Shown: positions 23,556 through 35,014, counted from the stretch's first letter. The stretch: DNA of 64,000 nucleotides from Odobenus rosmarus divergens (GCF_000321225.1 NW_004450566.1:2970219-3034218); one strand, 5' to 3'. Notes: generated from the letters alone by a model not told the origin. Program-made: numbers and translations.

Positions 23556-24689
23556 CATTCCCACTTTAGAGGTCAAGTTGTATCTCCCATTATTATATAC
23601 ATTAAAAAGACAAATATCCCTTTTCACACCCCTCTACACCTGTCCACTGTCCATGCCTCTGCTTTCTTCACAAGCATTTCACAAAAGCATGGCTGTGCTC
23701 ATGTTCTGACATCCTATTCACATACAATATGGGTTCTGCTCTTACGACCCACTGTTTCACTCTCGGGAAGGTCATCATTGTTCTCTTGGCTGCTTTGTTT
23801 CACCTTGCATGTGGATGGTTTACTCCCTTCATTGTGTTTAAATTTTCAACAACATTTGACACAACTGGCATTCTTTGTTTCTCGAAATACTCTCATTTTG
23901 CCAACACAATATTTAAATCTTCTGGTCTCCTTTCCATCACTAGCACCTCCTTCTAAGTACTTTTTTTTTTTTTTTTGAGTCTTTTTCTGCTGATCTCAAA
24001 GTTTTGGTGCACCTCATGGTTCAGATTGCCTCATTTTCCTCCTCTCTCTGGGCTTGCTTTTTCAGTGATCTCATTCACTTGCACAGAGTTAGATATGATT
24101 TTAATGGTCATGAATTCTAAATTCCAAATATGAATCTTATCCAAAACTCTGAAGTCCAGACTTGGCTATCCTAGAGACATCTCACATTTAGTATGTCAAA
24201 ACTGAACATATTTCCCCTCTTAACAAGGTAAGTAGGGACCATCTTCAAGGCTGCCTTTTCCTTGCCCACTATATCTAAGTTCTCTCAACTTTACCTCAGG
24301 GATAAATCCATCACCTTCTCTGCACATCCACTCTTGCCAACTTAGCAGCCATGATCTTTGTCCCAGACTGGTACAGAAAACAGCCTTCTAACTGGTCTCC
24401 CTCTTGGTATACTTGTCCCTTTGTACTTTATTCTCTCCCTCAGCAAGTAATGTAATGTCCTTTAAGCTTACACTGGATAATGTCCCTCACCTTTGAAAGT
24501 AAGGCAGTGCTTTTATTTAATCATCTAATATTCAACCATCATTCTGTGGTATACTAGATCTTGCATGATTTGGATTCTGGCTATCTTTTAATTCATCTTG
24601 TGCCACTCTCCCTCTTGCTCACTGGAATCCAGCCATACTTCTTCAGCCCTGTACCCATACCCCTAATGCCTAGATTTTTAACCATAGCT

Positions 24690-25010
24690 CCAATACCAAA
24701 CAAGTATGGAATGCATAAGCAAGGAGTCACAAAGGCAGGCACTCTCATGCAGCTGAAGCTGCAGTCCCCGGGTAGAATTTCTTCTTTTAGAAAACTTCAC
24801 TTCTGCTCTTAACAACTTTCAATGATAGAATCAGGCCTGCCAAGATTGTAAAGGATAATATCCTTTACTTAAAGTCAACTGATAACGAATATTAGCCATG
24901 TCAATAAAGTACCTTCACAACAACATCTAGATTAGTGTTTGATTGAATAACTGGACACTTCAGCCTAACCACATTGATAGATCACACTGACCATTACAGG
25001 AGCTTTGAAA
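24690..25010 (-). mobile_element. MaLR-like LTR fragment inserted in L2
   Basis: The plus-strand segments cctttacttaaagtcaactg, cttcacaacaacatctagat and tagtgtttgattgaataact match, as reverse complement, a common ERVL-MaLR-type LTR start. L2 text is present on both sides. Boundaries are approximate and the subfamily is not named. Confidence 0.6.
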
Positions 25011-25078
25011 CTGATAGCCCCTCTGTTTGGGAATGCTTCATATATCAGTCTTTCCAAGATTAGTTTCTTCACATTCTT

Positions 25079-25280
25079 TTTTTTTTTTTTTAAAGATTTT
25101 ATTTATTTGTTTGACAGAGAGAGACACAGTGGGAGAGGAAACACAAGCAGGGGGAGTGGGAGAGGGAGAAGCAGGCTTCCCACAGAGCAGGGAGCCCGAT
25201 GTGGGGCTTGATCCCAGGACCCTGGGACCATGACCTGAGCCGAAGGCAGACGCTTTAACGACTGAGCCACCAGGCGCCCC
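25079..25280 (-). mobile_element. SINEC, 9-bp duplication
   Basis: Minus-strand CAN-SINE of the young type (cacaagcagggggagtggga). The flanking repeat cacattctt is identical at 25070-25078 and 25281-25289. It sits within L2 sequence. Confidence 0.96.
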
Positions 25281-25550
25281 CACATTCTTGAGTCTTGGTT
25301 TAAATACTCTTTCATGAAGATTACAAACTACATAAAGTAATGCCCCCGGGAATAATTTGATACTTTGTTTATAACATTTTTTATAATACAGTTAGTTTTT
25401 CTGTTTTGATGTTAGTTGGCTGTGTCCTCTACTAGAAAGGGCTATCAAGGCCAACCATATCATTCTTACTTATTCCAAGTGCCCAGCATGGAACCTAAAA
25501 CATGGTGGTTACTAAAGGCATATTTACCAAATCAATGTAAGAAGTAATAT

Positions 25551-26407
25551 GCAGTGGAATAATCAAGATGCGAAGAAAGGTGTGTGTTTGTACAGTTGTG
25601 TATACACACATACATACACATACAAGGGTACTACTCACAAAAGGATAATGCTTATTTTTTATGTATGGTAAGAATGTCAGGAATCTTTATTTACTTTTAT
25701 TTTTGCTTATTTTCATTTTCCTATATTTCTATATAGACACGGATTACTTATGTTTTTATTTTTTAAATATAGTATTTGTAAAAATATAATAAAGGAAAAG
25801 GGCCAATGGACCAATAGCTCCTATTTAGAAAAGACCATTTCTTTCTACTCATACTTAAGCATTAAATGAGTCTGAAGGAGGAATTCTTTGTGAGCTTCAA
25901 TAGCTAAAAGTCTTCATGGGTGAAGAAACTCTGAGGAGAGATAATGACAAACAGAAGTTTAAGAAATTTGAGAGCTGTTAATATGTAGCTTTTGGTAAAT
26001 ACAGAGAAGTGATGGAATGATGATCTAGGTACCACCTTTAGTACTTATTTTTTCATGGTAAAATTTGCAATAAAGTGCCTACCAAGAGTTTATTTATAAA
26101 AATAATAGAATGAAAACCTGGTCAAGAAGGTTGATGTGTTTGAATGTCAGCCAGTCTTTGAGTTCTACCTTCTTTTGTAGAGGAATAGAACTGAGTGTGT
26201 TCAACGGAGAGAAGCACACTTGAGTGCCAGTAGGCATAATAGTAAAGTTACTGTAAAAAAAAAAAAAAAAGGAAACATAGAATGGACACATGTTAGGATA
26301 TACGTGAATGCAAAGTCTTTCCTATGGAATGAGGACCCTCAATTCTTTTTCCTTCAGTAGCATTCTAGCCTCCGATTTTCTATTTTTTGGGCTTAGAAAA
26401 GACCCTT
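25551..26407. other. Unassigned AT-rich DNA
   Basis: No family or exon is recognised. CA-rich imperfect repeats lie at ~25603-25624 and an A run at ~26255-26270. Confidence 0.5.
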
Positions 26408-26430
26408 CCTAAAGCACACACACATATATT

Positions 26431-26554
26431 TTACACACACACACACACACACACACGCATATTTAACGTGGGACTTGAGCCCACAACCCTGAGATCAAGA
26501 CCTGAGCTGAGATCAAGAATCAGACGCTTAATTGAATGAGCCACCCAGGTGCTC
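26431..26554 (-). mobile_element. Old SINEC head with (CA)n expansion
   Basis: The tRNA-like half is clear (gagatcaagacctgagctga, gagccacccaggtgctcc), but the tail side is replaced by a CA microsatellite at 26432-26456. Imperfect flanking repeats (cctaaagcacacac / ccttaaagcatacat) suggest one insertion. Confidence 0.85.
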
Positions 26555-26857
26555 CTTAAAGCATACATATATTAAATACCTGGATAAGATAAAAAGAAAA
26601 TGATTTTGTGCAAATGTGTTTGTTAAACAATTAGAAATTCAACTAGGCTCTTGAGAGAAGAAAATCCTTCACTGAAATTTTTTAACATATACATGATTGT
26701 AAAAGACCTTGCTGGAATCTGGGCTGTTGAGGTAGGTTTGAATGGGTCCTCAAGGAGTATGAAAGAACATGTGAGAAGAGGAAGAGAGAGGTTGGGGAGC
26801 TCCAGATGGAGAACCGGTGGTGCTCAGTCAAACTTGGATGCACCAGTTTTTTAAACA

Positions 26858-26976
26858 GATTTATTGAGATAAAATCCTTTCACCATAAAGTTAACCAGGT
26901 TGAAGTATATAGTTCAATGGTTTTTAGTATATTTGGAACATTTTACAACCATCCCCTTAGCCTAATTTTTAAAAAA
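26858..26976 (-). mobile_element. Old L1 3' UTR fragment, antisense
   Basis: agatttattgagataaaatc, tatatagttcaatggttttt and agtatatttggaacatttta follow the antisense 3' UTR of an old L1. Confidence 0.75.
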
Positions 26977-28446
26977 GAGGTTTCCGTAACTAAATGCATC
27001 TAACTCCACTTTTGGTAAGTTTTTAAGTAGTTCAGGTTAATCTCCCTTAGGACTTCATAAAAACGAGGCTGTAGTTCTGTACTTTGTCTTGTAAGATGTG
27101 TGAAATTAGGTAAAAAGCAATTCAGATGAGAGTTGGCTCTGTTAGTAAGTTTATATGATGACAAGTGATGACAAACCATCACATATAACTCTGTAAGAAA
27201 TACGACAGTGGAATTTAATGTGAAGTATATAAAATAAATAACCCACAAATAATCGTATCAGTGAGAGACCTACATGAAACCTGATGATCTACAGCATAGG
27301 GCCACGAGCCAAGGAAACATTTATTGCCCCCTTGAATCTGTTCATTTAATAAGGCCATCTAGAGTCCTAGCACTTGACCTTAAAAGTGCTCGAGTAGCAA
27401 GCTCCATATTTTATTTGTTCCTTTATTTTTCTGTACAAATTCACCCCATATGTGTCTGTACGCTCTGTATTCCCAAGAGGAATGTTAAATCATTATAGGT
27501 CAATGGCAGCACTTGTACTTCAAACAAGCCCACAGATGGCAGAGTCCTAGTCTAATTCCCTAGCACTGCCGATGTCGTGAGTGAAGACCAAACAAGGTTT
27601 TCCACTATATTCTTTCTGATTTAATACTTGATGAGTCTCAGAGCACTGTGCTAGCAACTTCCCATGGTCTCTTTAAGGAAACCAGTATTGTAGATTATAC
27701 TTGTTTCTCATGTGACTATGCGCACAGCTGGCAGCCACAAGAAGGCACAGCTTAGTGAATATTCCTTCTTTATTTAATTCCTTCTGCAGGTGTCATTTCT
27801 GTGTTGTGGCCATCTGGTGTTCTACAGAATAGAATCTCACTAGCGAAGACTTACTCAGATACATAACCTGAATAAAAATCTCTTAAAGTAAAAGCATTAG
27901 AAATGGCCAGCATAACAAATACAATATTTTGTTTTTGTGCATTGGAAGAGATCTAGAGCAAAAGTGGTATACTTTTGAGCAGAATTTGGCTACAAAAGAT
28001 ACATAGGAAATAATGCTTATGGTGGGGTGTTTTCCTTATTGTGTAACCTCCAAGAGAAATGGTCCATTCCAAAGGAGTATCTGATCTGAGAGTCAAAGAT
28101 AATGCCATTCTTCTGTATTCTCTGAAAAAGGATTTTGGGTAGGAACAAGAGCTAAAAACTCTTTTCAACCTTTTGATACAATAAGGTATAAGAACATATT
28201 GGTTGAAGTAAGTGAACAGTTTAGTTTTTCCTTTTTTGAAATAAATTCAGTGTGAAATTGGTTCACATGGAAGCGTGCATGGTAAAGGGAATAACAAAGA
28301 ACCAGCCAGATGATCAAAATATGTGAGAAATAATCTGTGTTTTATTTTAAGCTACTTAGTTTTAATATTTTGTTATGTAGCAAAAACTGACACTAGCAAA
28401 ATTTCTTGATAAGCTTCAATTTTCTCAGCTATAATGATCTTACACT
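26977..28446. other. Unassigned DNA
   Basis: No repeat, RNA gene or exon is recognised. Short open frames at 27000-27248 and 27274-27498 have no known features. Confidence 0.5.
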
Positions 28447-28906
28447 CTATTGTGATTTGATTAGGGTCCCCCAATTTTGTATCTATCTAGCAACTCATAA
28501 TGTGACATTATTTGGAGATAGTGTTTACAGAAATAAATAAGGAAAGGATTGAAGTGAAATTTTATTGGATTTTGACAGGGGAAAAAGCCAATGACAGTTT
28601 CGTCTATGAGACAAAAAAAAAAAAAAAAAGAGACATAGAGACAAAGAGACAGAGAAAGAGAAGGAGATACAGTGAAAGTGGAGACAAACACTAGAATGAC
28701 AACAAACGGTGGCCAAGGAACGTCAGCCAGTCACCAGAAGCAAATAGAAAGGTGTGGAACCGAGTCTTCCTCAAAGCCTTCAAAAGAAACCATTCCTGCC
28801 TATACTTGGATTTCTGACTTCTGACCTCCAGAACTGTAGGAGAATACATTTCTTTTGTTGTAAGCCACCAAGTTTGTGGTAATTTGTTACAGTAGCCCCA
28901 CAGAAA
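28447..28906 (+). mobile_element. ERVL-MaLR solo LTR (MST/MLT1-like)
   Basis: The MaLR LTR order is clear in sense: taatgtgacattatttggag, an A-rich and GA-rich middle (28612-28672), ggccaaggaacgtcagccag, tcaccagaagcaaatag, acttctgacctccagaactg, and the terminal taagccaccaagtttgtggt, aatttgttacagtag. No internal viral sequence is present, so it is a solo LTR or a fragment. Its 3' end runs directly into a U2-like segment. Confidence 0.88.
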
Positions 28907-28941
28907 TACACTTGATCTTAGCCAAAAGGCCAAGAAGGAAT
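28907..28941 (-). pseudogene. RNU2 (pseudogene fragment): U2 snRNA 5'-end pseudogene fragment
   Basis: On the minus strand these 35 bases correspond to about the first 35 nucleotides of U2 spliceosomal snRNA, including the region that starts stem I and the segment preceding the branch-point-recognition sequence. An uninterrupted match of about 24-25 bases (plus strand tacacttgatcttagccaaa, then aggcc) is followed by about three mismatches at the 5' end. It has no promoter, Sm site or 3' domain, so it cannot be a functional snRNA. Copies truncated at the 3' end are a known class of U2 pseudogene. Sequence right of it (tagccctagggaaata) resembles the LTR end left of it (tagccccacagaaata, 13 of 16), a possible old target-site duplication. 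Confidence 0.85.
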
Positions 28942-29313
28942 AGCCCTAGGGAAATAATACATATGCCCCTGACTTTATATAAGCATTAAACAGTATATGA
29001 CTAGCAGATAGGATAGTTCCAGGCATGTGAAAATCCTCGATAAATTTTGTTACTACTAACATAATGAACGTTATTTTATGAACTCCTTTTTTAAAACTAT
29101 GACTACTCTTCATAAGTTTAATACCCAGCATTGTGCCTGAAACAAAGGTAAGTCATAAATATATTTTAAAATAAATACATGACTGAAAAGTATGTTTGGG
29201 GTAAAGTTGGATGCTTCAAAGATTTCTGGAAGAGGAAGGCATGGCAGTCTTCTAAGAATGCCATGGTCTATGGCAGCTCTATCTAGAAGCAGCTCTTTTG
29301 GACCTGAGAGCCT
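28942..29313. other. Unassigned DNA
   Basis: The first bases resemble the end of the LTR at 28447-28906. Beyond that nothing is recognised. Confidence 0.45.
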
Positions 29314-29326
29314 CTCCCAGAAGTCA

Positions 29327-29532
29327 TTCATTCATTTATTCATTCAAAGATTAAACACAAATTTTTTTTTTGAGAATTAGAGACAGAGATATTAAGAGAG
29401 GGCAAGAGCAGGGAGAAAGAGAAGCAGGCTCCCCACCAAGCATGGAGCTTGACATGGGGCTCGATCCCAGGACCCTGGATCACGATCTGAGCCGAAGGCA
29501 GATGCTTAACCAACTGAGCTACCCAGGCACCC
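29327..29532 (-). mobile_element. SINEC, perfect 13-bp duplication
   Basis: Minus-strand CAN-SINE (aagagagggcaagagcaggg, gagctacccaggcacccc). The direct repeat ctcccagaagtca is identical at 29314-29326 and 29533-29545. A CATT-type short repeat lies at its tail side (~29324-29345). Confidence 0.95.
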
Positions 29533-29545
29533 CTCCCAGAAGTCA

Positions 29546-30155
29546 CTTCTGCTACAGTATGGATCTGTGGCTATTCTACAACTCTACATCCCTAATCTCC
29601 ACCAGGGAATGTCCAAGGAGGAGGCAGCAAGGGAGAGCAGTGGAGAATGGAGAAGCATATGTCAACAAAAACATCTAGGAAGCTTACTTTTTAAGACAGT
29701 TCATCACCCATTAGGCTTTGGCCTTGAGGGCAGAGTTATTGAGGACTGTGTACATAACATATTTTTGAGATGGGTCGGCTCCCTATCTTCCCAGAAACAA
29801 CCTGATTTCTCCCTTTTTGAGCATCTGCAAAGATGAGATGAGCCTGATTGTCCTATGCAGTGGAGAGCCAGAGTATCAAAAGCAGGACCGTAAGGGCTGA
29901 TGATTTCACAATTCAATCATGCTGGCTCATAGAAAGTCATAGGGGTTATTTTTGCCACAGGTCAAAAGTACCAGGTAATATATAGAAAATGTGTTAGAAG
30001 CTGTTACGTGTGCATTTTATCCCATTTTTTTCTTTGGCTTTGCAACCAATTGGGGAGTAGTATTTTGTGTCCATCACCTCTTTCTTTTCTAAGCTATTAC
30101 CAGCAACAGTGAGAAAATGGGGAATATATTCGGGTTAGCATTTATATAAGATTTT
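29546..30155. other. Unassigned DNA
   Basis: Open frames on both strands (29567-29836 plus and 29704-29916 minus) overlap and lack known features. No repeat is recognised. Confidence 0.45.
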
Positions 30156-30335
30156 GTATTTACTAAGCACTTTAGTAAAGTTTATATTAGTTTTCCTTCT
30201 CTTAACGTGGTGTGTTAGCTTGTATTACAGTATTTGTATTCTGCAGCTGGGGACACTAAAACAGAGGAAGGTTAAATAAGCGGCCTAAGGTCACATTGAA
30301 AATTAATGGCAGAGCTGAGATAAATTCCAATTGTA
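30156..30335 (-). mobile_element. MIR, minus strand
   Basis: tatttactaagcactttagt, then ctggggacactaaaacagag, gaaggttaaataagcggcct and aaggtcacattgaaaattaa, is the reverse MIR order. Confidence 0.8.
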
Positions 30336-30559
30336 CTTTAGGATTGGTTACGGAGCATAGTATCAACAAATCAACTAGACTGAACCTATCACCACTGAAA
30401 GGAAGGGGAGCTTATCAAATTCCTGGAAAACTGAGAAGCTTATTTTTAAACAAGCAGTCAGTGAGGCTAAGATTAAAAAAAAAAAAAGCATAACCACATT
30501 ATTCAACAGATCAAGTGCAGTCTGGGCAAGCATTTAGAGTATTAGGTCTTCTGAGCTTT

Positions 30560-31500
30560 AGACTCAAATTCCCACTGCCTACTAAACATCACCAGTTGGG
30601 TGTCTGATAAAATTCCTAAGATCAACCTATCCTAAACTGTAACTCTTCCCTTTAAACCTGACTGTTCTCCTACATTCCCTATGCACATAAACTACTGTCA
30701 AAATATCCCAGTCTAAACTAGAAGCCTGGAGTCATCTTCCAGATTCCTTTTCTCCCAATCCTAAAATATGCTTGGTGATTAGCGTGGACCATTGTACCTC
30801 ATTACTGTCTCCTGTCTGTCTTCTTCACTTTAACTCCACTGGTAGTGGCTTAAATTTGGATCTTTTCCTTTGCTTCTGGACCACTGAAATATTTTGCTAA
30901 CTGGTTTCTCTGCCTTCAAGAATCCACATACCAATTCTTCACATTGCCACAAAATGATCATCTAAAACACAAATCTTAGCGTGTTACTCCTCTGCTTATG
31001 ATACCTCAAAGACCACTGTAGGGATGCCCAATTACTAAACACGGTGTAAACAACCTTTCATGGCCTCGTCTCTACTTATTTTTGAAACCACCCCTAGCCC
31101 TTATACAAAACCTACAAAATGACTGCAATTCCCTAATGCGCCTTGTTTCATAACTCTCTTCTGTCCTTGATCTTGCCACTTCTTTCATTTTATCTACCAA
31201 CTCATATTTTTGAGACTCTACACAAACAACGTTTCTTCTCTAAAGTCTGACCTCACAGTGAGAATTGATGATTATTCCCTCTTTGACTAGACTCTTCCCT
31301 GCCAGTAATTGTATCTTAGCTCTGTAACATTTTATGCATCCAGATATGCATGCATGCACACCACTCTTCTCTTTGTGCTAGACTCCAAGCTCTGCAAAGA
31401 CAGAAACTATGCATTATTAATCTTTTTCTATACTGGGCTCCAGAAATCGGTTTCAGGTTTATTCAGTAAGTTGCTATCTGAAAAGAAGAATGAATATCCA
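30560..31500 (+). mobile_element. L2 3' region, sense
   Basis: Segments follow the L2 3' end: taactggtttctctgccttc (~30899), aaaatgatcatctaaaacac (~30951), gcgtgttactcctctgctta (~30979), caacctttcatggcctcgtc (~31050), and the terminal part tgctagactccaagctctgc (~31377). It is heavily diverged. Confidence 0.75.
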
Positions 31501-31553
31501 ACAAAGAAAAATTCCACAAATCTCTACTGGAAATTCTTTTAGAAATTAATCTT

Positions 31554-31745
31554 TTTTTTTTAAAGATTTTATTTATTCATTTGAGACACAGAGAGAGAGA
31601 GAGAGAGAGAGCATGAGCAGGGGGAGAGAGAGAAGCAGGCTCCCCGCTGAGCCAGGAGCCTGATGCAGGGCTTGATCTCAGGAACCTGGGATCATGACCT
31701 GAGCCAAAGGCAGACGTTCAACCATCTGAGCCACCCAGGTGCCCC
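31554..31745 (-). mobile_element. SINEC, perfect 19-bp duplication
   Basis: Minus-strand CAN-SINE with (GA)n at ~31590-31611 and gagccacccaggtgcccc. The direct repeat tcttttagaaattaatctt is identical at 31535-31553 and 31746-31764, the longest perfect duplication in the window. Confidence 0.98.
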
Positions 31746-31814
31746 TCTTTTAGAAATTAATCTTGATGGGAATCTAAAGATGTAATTTAGTCTATAAATA
31801 AAAATACAGGTGGA

Positions 31815-31990
31815 ACATGGGAACTTGGCTCTACTACTTAATAGCTAAATAAGCAAAGACAAAGTGTACACGCTTGGTGAGCTTTAGTTAACCCAAGTGT
31901 AAACTGGGAATAGTAATGACTACCTTGTAGGATTGCTGTAAGGTAGCATTTCAAGAATGTATATAAAACACTAGCACAAGATAGGCAGTC
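31815..31990 (+). mobile_element. MIR, plus strand
   Basis: ttggctctactacttaatag, the diverged core, then gtaaactgggaatagtaatg, actaccttgtaggattgctg and a tail, follow MIR in sense. Confidence 0.8.
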
Positions 31991-32581
31991 AGAAGTGAAT
32001 AGGTTTTAGATTTTGTTTTGGGAGGGAAGACAAAACGTTTTTAGACATAACTGCTCCTTCTGAAACTATCCAGTCTCAAAGAGATAAGTGGTGCTCATTA
32101 TTGCCTTTGCTACACTGACTAGGACGTGTGATGACATAATAATATACCGAGGGCAAGGCCTTTGGTCTGCTTTGTTCACTGTTAGGCCTTCATCAGCCAA
32201 CAACACCAAAAACCACAGAGCTATATAGGTTAATCACACATTTGGGAATGACAGAGAACTTGTGGTATTAAATACTTACACCGTCTTACTAATTAGATCA
32301 CATGTGGTTTGTAGTATTAATTTAGTTTTGCAAGTACTTACCATATGCATTAGGTAGTCCTTGTTTCATGTTAACACAAATCCAAAATTAGCAGGATCCC
32401 GATGACACAACTTTCTTTTCATTTAAAGACAAAAAATATTTTAACAGGTGACATTGTTTATAAAAGTCCCTGGCCATGGTCACAAATAGATACAGGATAT
32501 TGAGCTCTAGAAATAAAATAAGAGAATATTTTAAAAATTATAAGGCTTTAATAAAGAATATTGTTTTCAAGGCGAAAAATA
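31991..32581. other. Unassigned DNA
   Basis: No repeat, RNA gene or exon is recognised. Confidence 0.5.
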
Positions 32582-32596
32582 AGTTAGGACATTTTT

Positions 32597-32659
32597 AAAA
32601 ACATTTTTTATTTAAATTCAATTAATTAACATATAATGTATTATTAGTTTCAGAGGTAG
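32597..32659 (-). mobile_element. Very short L1 3'-end insertion with duplication
   Basis: Only ~63 bases of an L1 3' UTR, antisense (ttaaattcaattaattaaca, attagtttcagaggtag). Flanking 15-bp repeats agttaggacattttt (32582-32596) and agttatgacatttta (32660-32674) differ at two bases. It is a strongly 5'-truncated insertion. Confidence 0.85.
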
Positions 32660-32674
32660 AGTTATGACATTTTA

Positions 32675-33113
32675 ACTGTTAGAACTCCTTGGGAATGTTC
32701 TATGGTAAGACTTTCATAGCATCTCCAACATTACTTAATTTCTGTAAAAATAATATTGGGACCTTATTTCTCATCTCACGTTGTGACATGACTTAAAAAA
32801 TGTTGGCAGAGTAAAATGAAAATAGTTTAGTAGGCACAATTAGTGTCTATTCTAATTCAAATAAATAGCTAAAAATGTTATTGAAATTAACTTTTGTGTA
32901 AATGATTATTGCAGAGGCATCTGTACCATTGCAAATTCTTCTGGAAAGAAAAAAAAAAAAGCAAACCATAAAGAAAACCCAAGCAATTGATTGGTTATTC
33001 CTCACAAGTTACTATTTATACTTCATACATCCAACATACCATTTCTCCATATACTTACCTCCTGTGCTAGATTTTTACTTTATAAATAATGTTAAGTGAA
33101 CAATTGTAACATG
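32675..33113. other. Unassigned AT-rich DNA
   Basis: Nothing is recognised. An A run lies at ~32949-32960. Confidence 0.5.
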
Positions 33114-33130
33114 AGAAGCCTGTTTTATTT

Positions 33131-33327
33131 TATTTTTTTTTAAAGATTCTCTTTATTTATTTGACAGAGAGACAGCGAGAGAGGGAACACAAGCAGGGGG
33201 AGTGGGAGAGGGAGAAGCAGGCTTCCCACTGAGCAGGGAGCCAGATGCAGGGCTCGATCCCAGGACCCTGGGATCATGACCTGAGCTGAAGGCAGACGCT
33301 TAATGACTGAGCCACCCAGGCGCCCCA
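33131..33327 (-). mobile_element. SINEC, minus strand
   Basis: Young-type CAN-SINE (gagagagggaacacaagcag, gagccacccaggcgcccc). Flanks share agaagcct (33114-33121 and 33328-33335) followed by similar but not identical T-rich text. Confidence 0.95.
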
Positions 33328-33335
33328 AGAAGCCT

Positions 33336-33985
33336 AAGTTTTATACGCTGATATAACTAAGGCATAGATACACATCATGAGTAAAGTCAAATGCTGAGCA
33401 ATCTTTAGTGTCAAATTTGTGTCCTCCATTTAAATAAAAACCAACAGGAAACAAATTTCTGAAAGTGTGAAATTCTGGTTATTTGTCATAAAATAGTAGA
33501 GAATAGTGAGAATATTTAGTTTTTCTATATAGAAACAGTCACATTAGAAAATCTCATAGAAAATTACATGCTTGAGTTTTGATGTGTTTTTGGGAACAGA
33601 GAATATACTGTTTGGGAGATAGCTTTTTATGTACCCAAGAGATTTTGCAGTTATAAATTGCTGCTGGGTTGGGGGGGACTTTCTTATGTTAAGCAAATTG
33701 ATAAAAATAAATAGGGAAAATACAGAATATTGAATATTTTCACCAATGATACATGCTATTTTTATTGTATGCAAGCTAAAAAGTCTTAGACTACTTTGAA
33801 TTTACTTTGTTGGGAGTACTAGGCTTTTGCAGTCTGAGATACAGGAGGAAATCCTATCCCTTATTGCACGTTGAAAATGTTACACAGAAGACAGAATTTC
33901 AGAAGACTAATAAATGAAACAAAATACTGCTTAAACAAATAAGGGAAAACAGAAGGGGTTCTTGGCATGTGTTAGCCTTGAAAGG
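33336..33985. other. Unassigned DNA
   Basis: No repeat or exon is recognised. Confidence 0.5.
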
Positions 33986-33989
33986 TAAT

Positions 33990-34110
33990 ATTCCAATGCA
34001 CAGGTATTTATTGAACATCTCTGTGTTGGGACCTTTAAGGTACTTGAGATTAAGCAGTAAACAAGCAGATCACATAACATAAAAAATCAAGCCATTAAAA
34101 TATAAGACGA
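33990..34110 (-). mobile_element. Possible L2 3' end, minus strand
   Basis: aggtatttattgaacatctc, a diverged middle, and attaagcagtaaacaagcag resemble the reversed L2 3' terminus. The match is short. Confidence 0.45.
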
Positions 34111-34724
34111 TCACTGGTGAATCAATACTAACTATCCAAGAGTCAGGTAATAAGGCTTGCAAATGATACATAAAAATCCATACATCTAGGGTCACAGAAC
34201 TCAGAAAAAAAGCTTTGAGTAATTATTAAAGTTTCTATTTACTTGAACCAGAGATAAATACCACTTGTACTGGCTTAAGGCAAAGCATAATTTATTAAAT
34301 ATAAGTAAATTCTTTCCAGAAGTTATTTGTGGATTTATGGTCAGTTTGAAATGGTACAAATGGAGTCCTGGCATTGATCACTGTGGGTGAAGTATGTTTT
34401 AGGTAAAAGCTCTTGTGGAAAAACTGGGAAGTCTCCACCTCGTAGCTCTGTGTAACTGTTTACATATGAGGACAGCTGCTTCAAACCCAGCACCGTGCTT
34501 TTGCATGTTCTCCCCTGGGAGATTCTGTTCATTTCGTCCACAATAGACATCCTGTATCTTGACAGTTCTGATATTTTTATACTTTAACCATGATCTGTGA
34601 CTTGTAAATAATCACTTGTAGAAGTGGGAGTCTATGGCTTCTTGAAAAACTGTATCAGTCCTATTTTCTCCCTCCTTTTTCTAAAATTTTATTTAACTCT
34701 TATAACATGCCCAGAACCTGGGAT
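34111..34724. other. Unassigned DNA
   Basis: No repeat or exon is recognised. The 69-codon minus-strand frame at 34341-34550 has no known features. Confidence 0.45.
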
Positions 34725-34910
34725 AGGTGTTTTCACAAATCAGTCATTTAATCTCACAGTAACAATGTGAGCATGTGTCCTCTATTTAACTGACATGAAA
34801 AGAGTGAATGTTTCAGTATTTGTACAAGTTAATGAAGTAGTAAGAATAAGAACTGATAATTTATTTGCAAGCCCCAGATGCTAATATCCATGCCTACTCC
34901 TGGATACATT
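34725..34910 (-). mobile_element. Possible MIR, minus strand
   Basis: cagtcatttaatctcacagt, aacaatgtgagca and a diverged gatgaggaaactgagg position (gacatgaaaagagtg) follow reverse MIR order loosely. Confidence 0.45.
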
Positions 34911-35014
34911 GGTAACACATTCTCTTACGTTTATCAACAACTTTATTAGCAACTCCAATATTGTTCTGGTGAATGGTTTAATACAAAGTTTGTTTTATTT
35001 TTTGCATATCTTAT

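Larger units (their letters stand above)
22571..25550 (+). mobile_element. Long L2 (LINE-2) copy, sense, interrupted three times
   Basis: Successive pieces follow L2 order in sense: an endonuclease-side segment (ctcacaaaatccttgttcta, ~22686), reverse-transcriptase remains at ~23.7-24.2 kb (the translation carries a TTFDTT segment where the family has a conserved Phe-Asp), the 3' region (gatcttgcatgatttggatt and gccactctccctcttgctca, 24.55-24.62 kb), gtttgggaatgcttc (~25025) and the terminal tgcccagcatggaacctaaa (~25480). A SINE at 23354-23555, a MaLR-like LTR at ~24690-25010 and a SINE at 25079-25280 interrupt it. Frames are broken throughout. Confidence 0.7.

Noticed and set aside
25005..25283. 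Overlapping open frames on both strands
   Set aside because: They translate the SINEC at 25079-25280 and recur at other SINE copies (23.3-23.6 kb, 33.1-33.3 kb, 47.4-47.6 kb). They are not genes.
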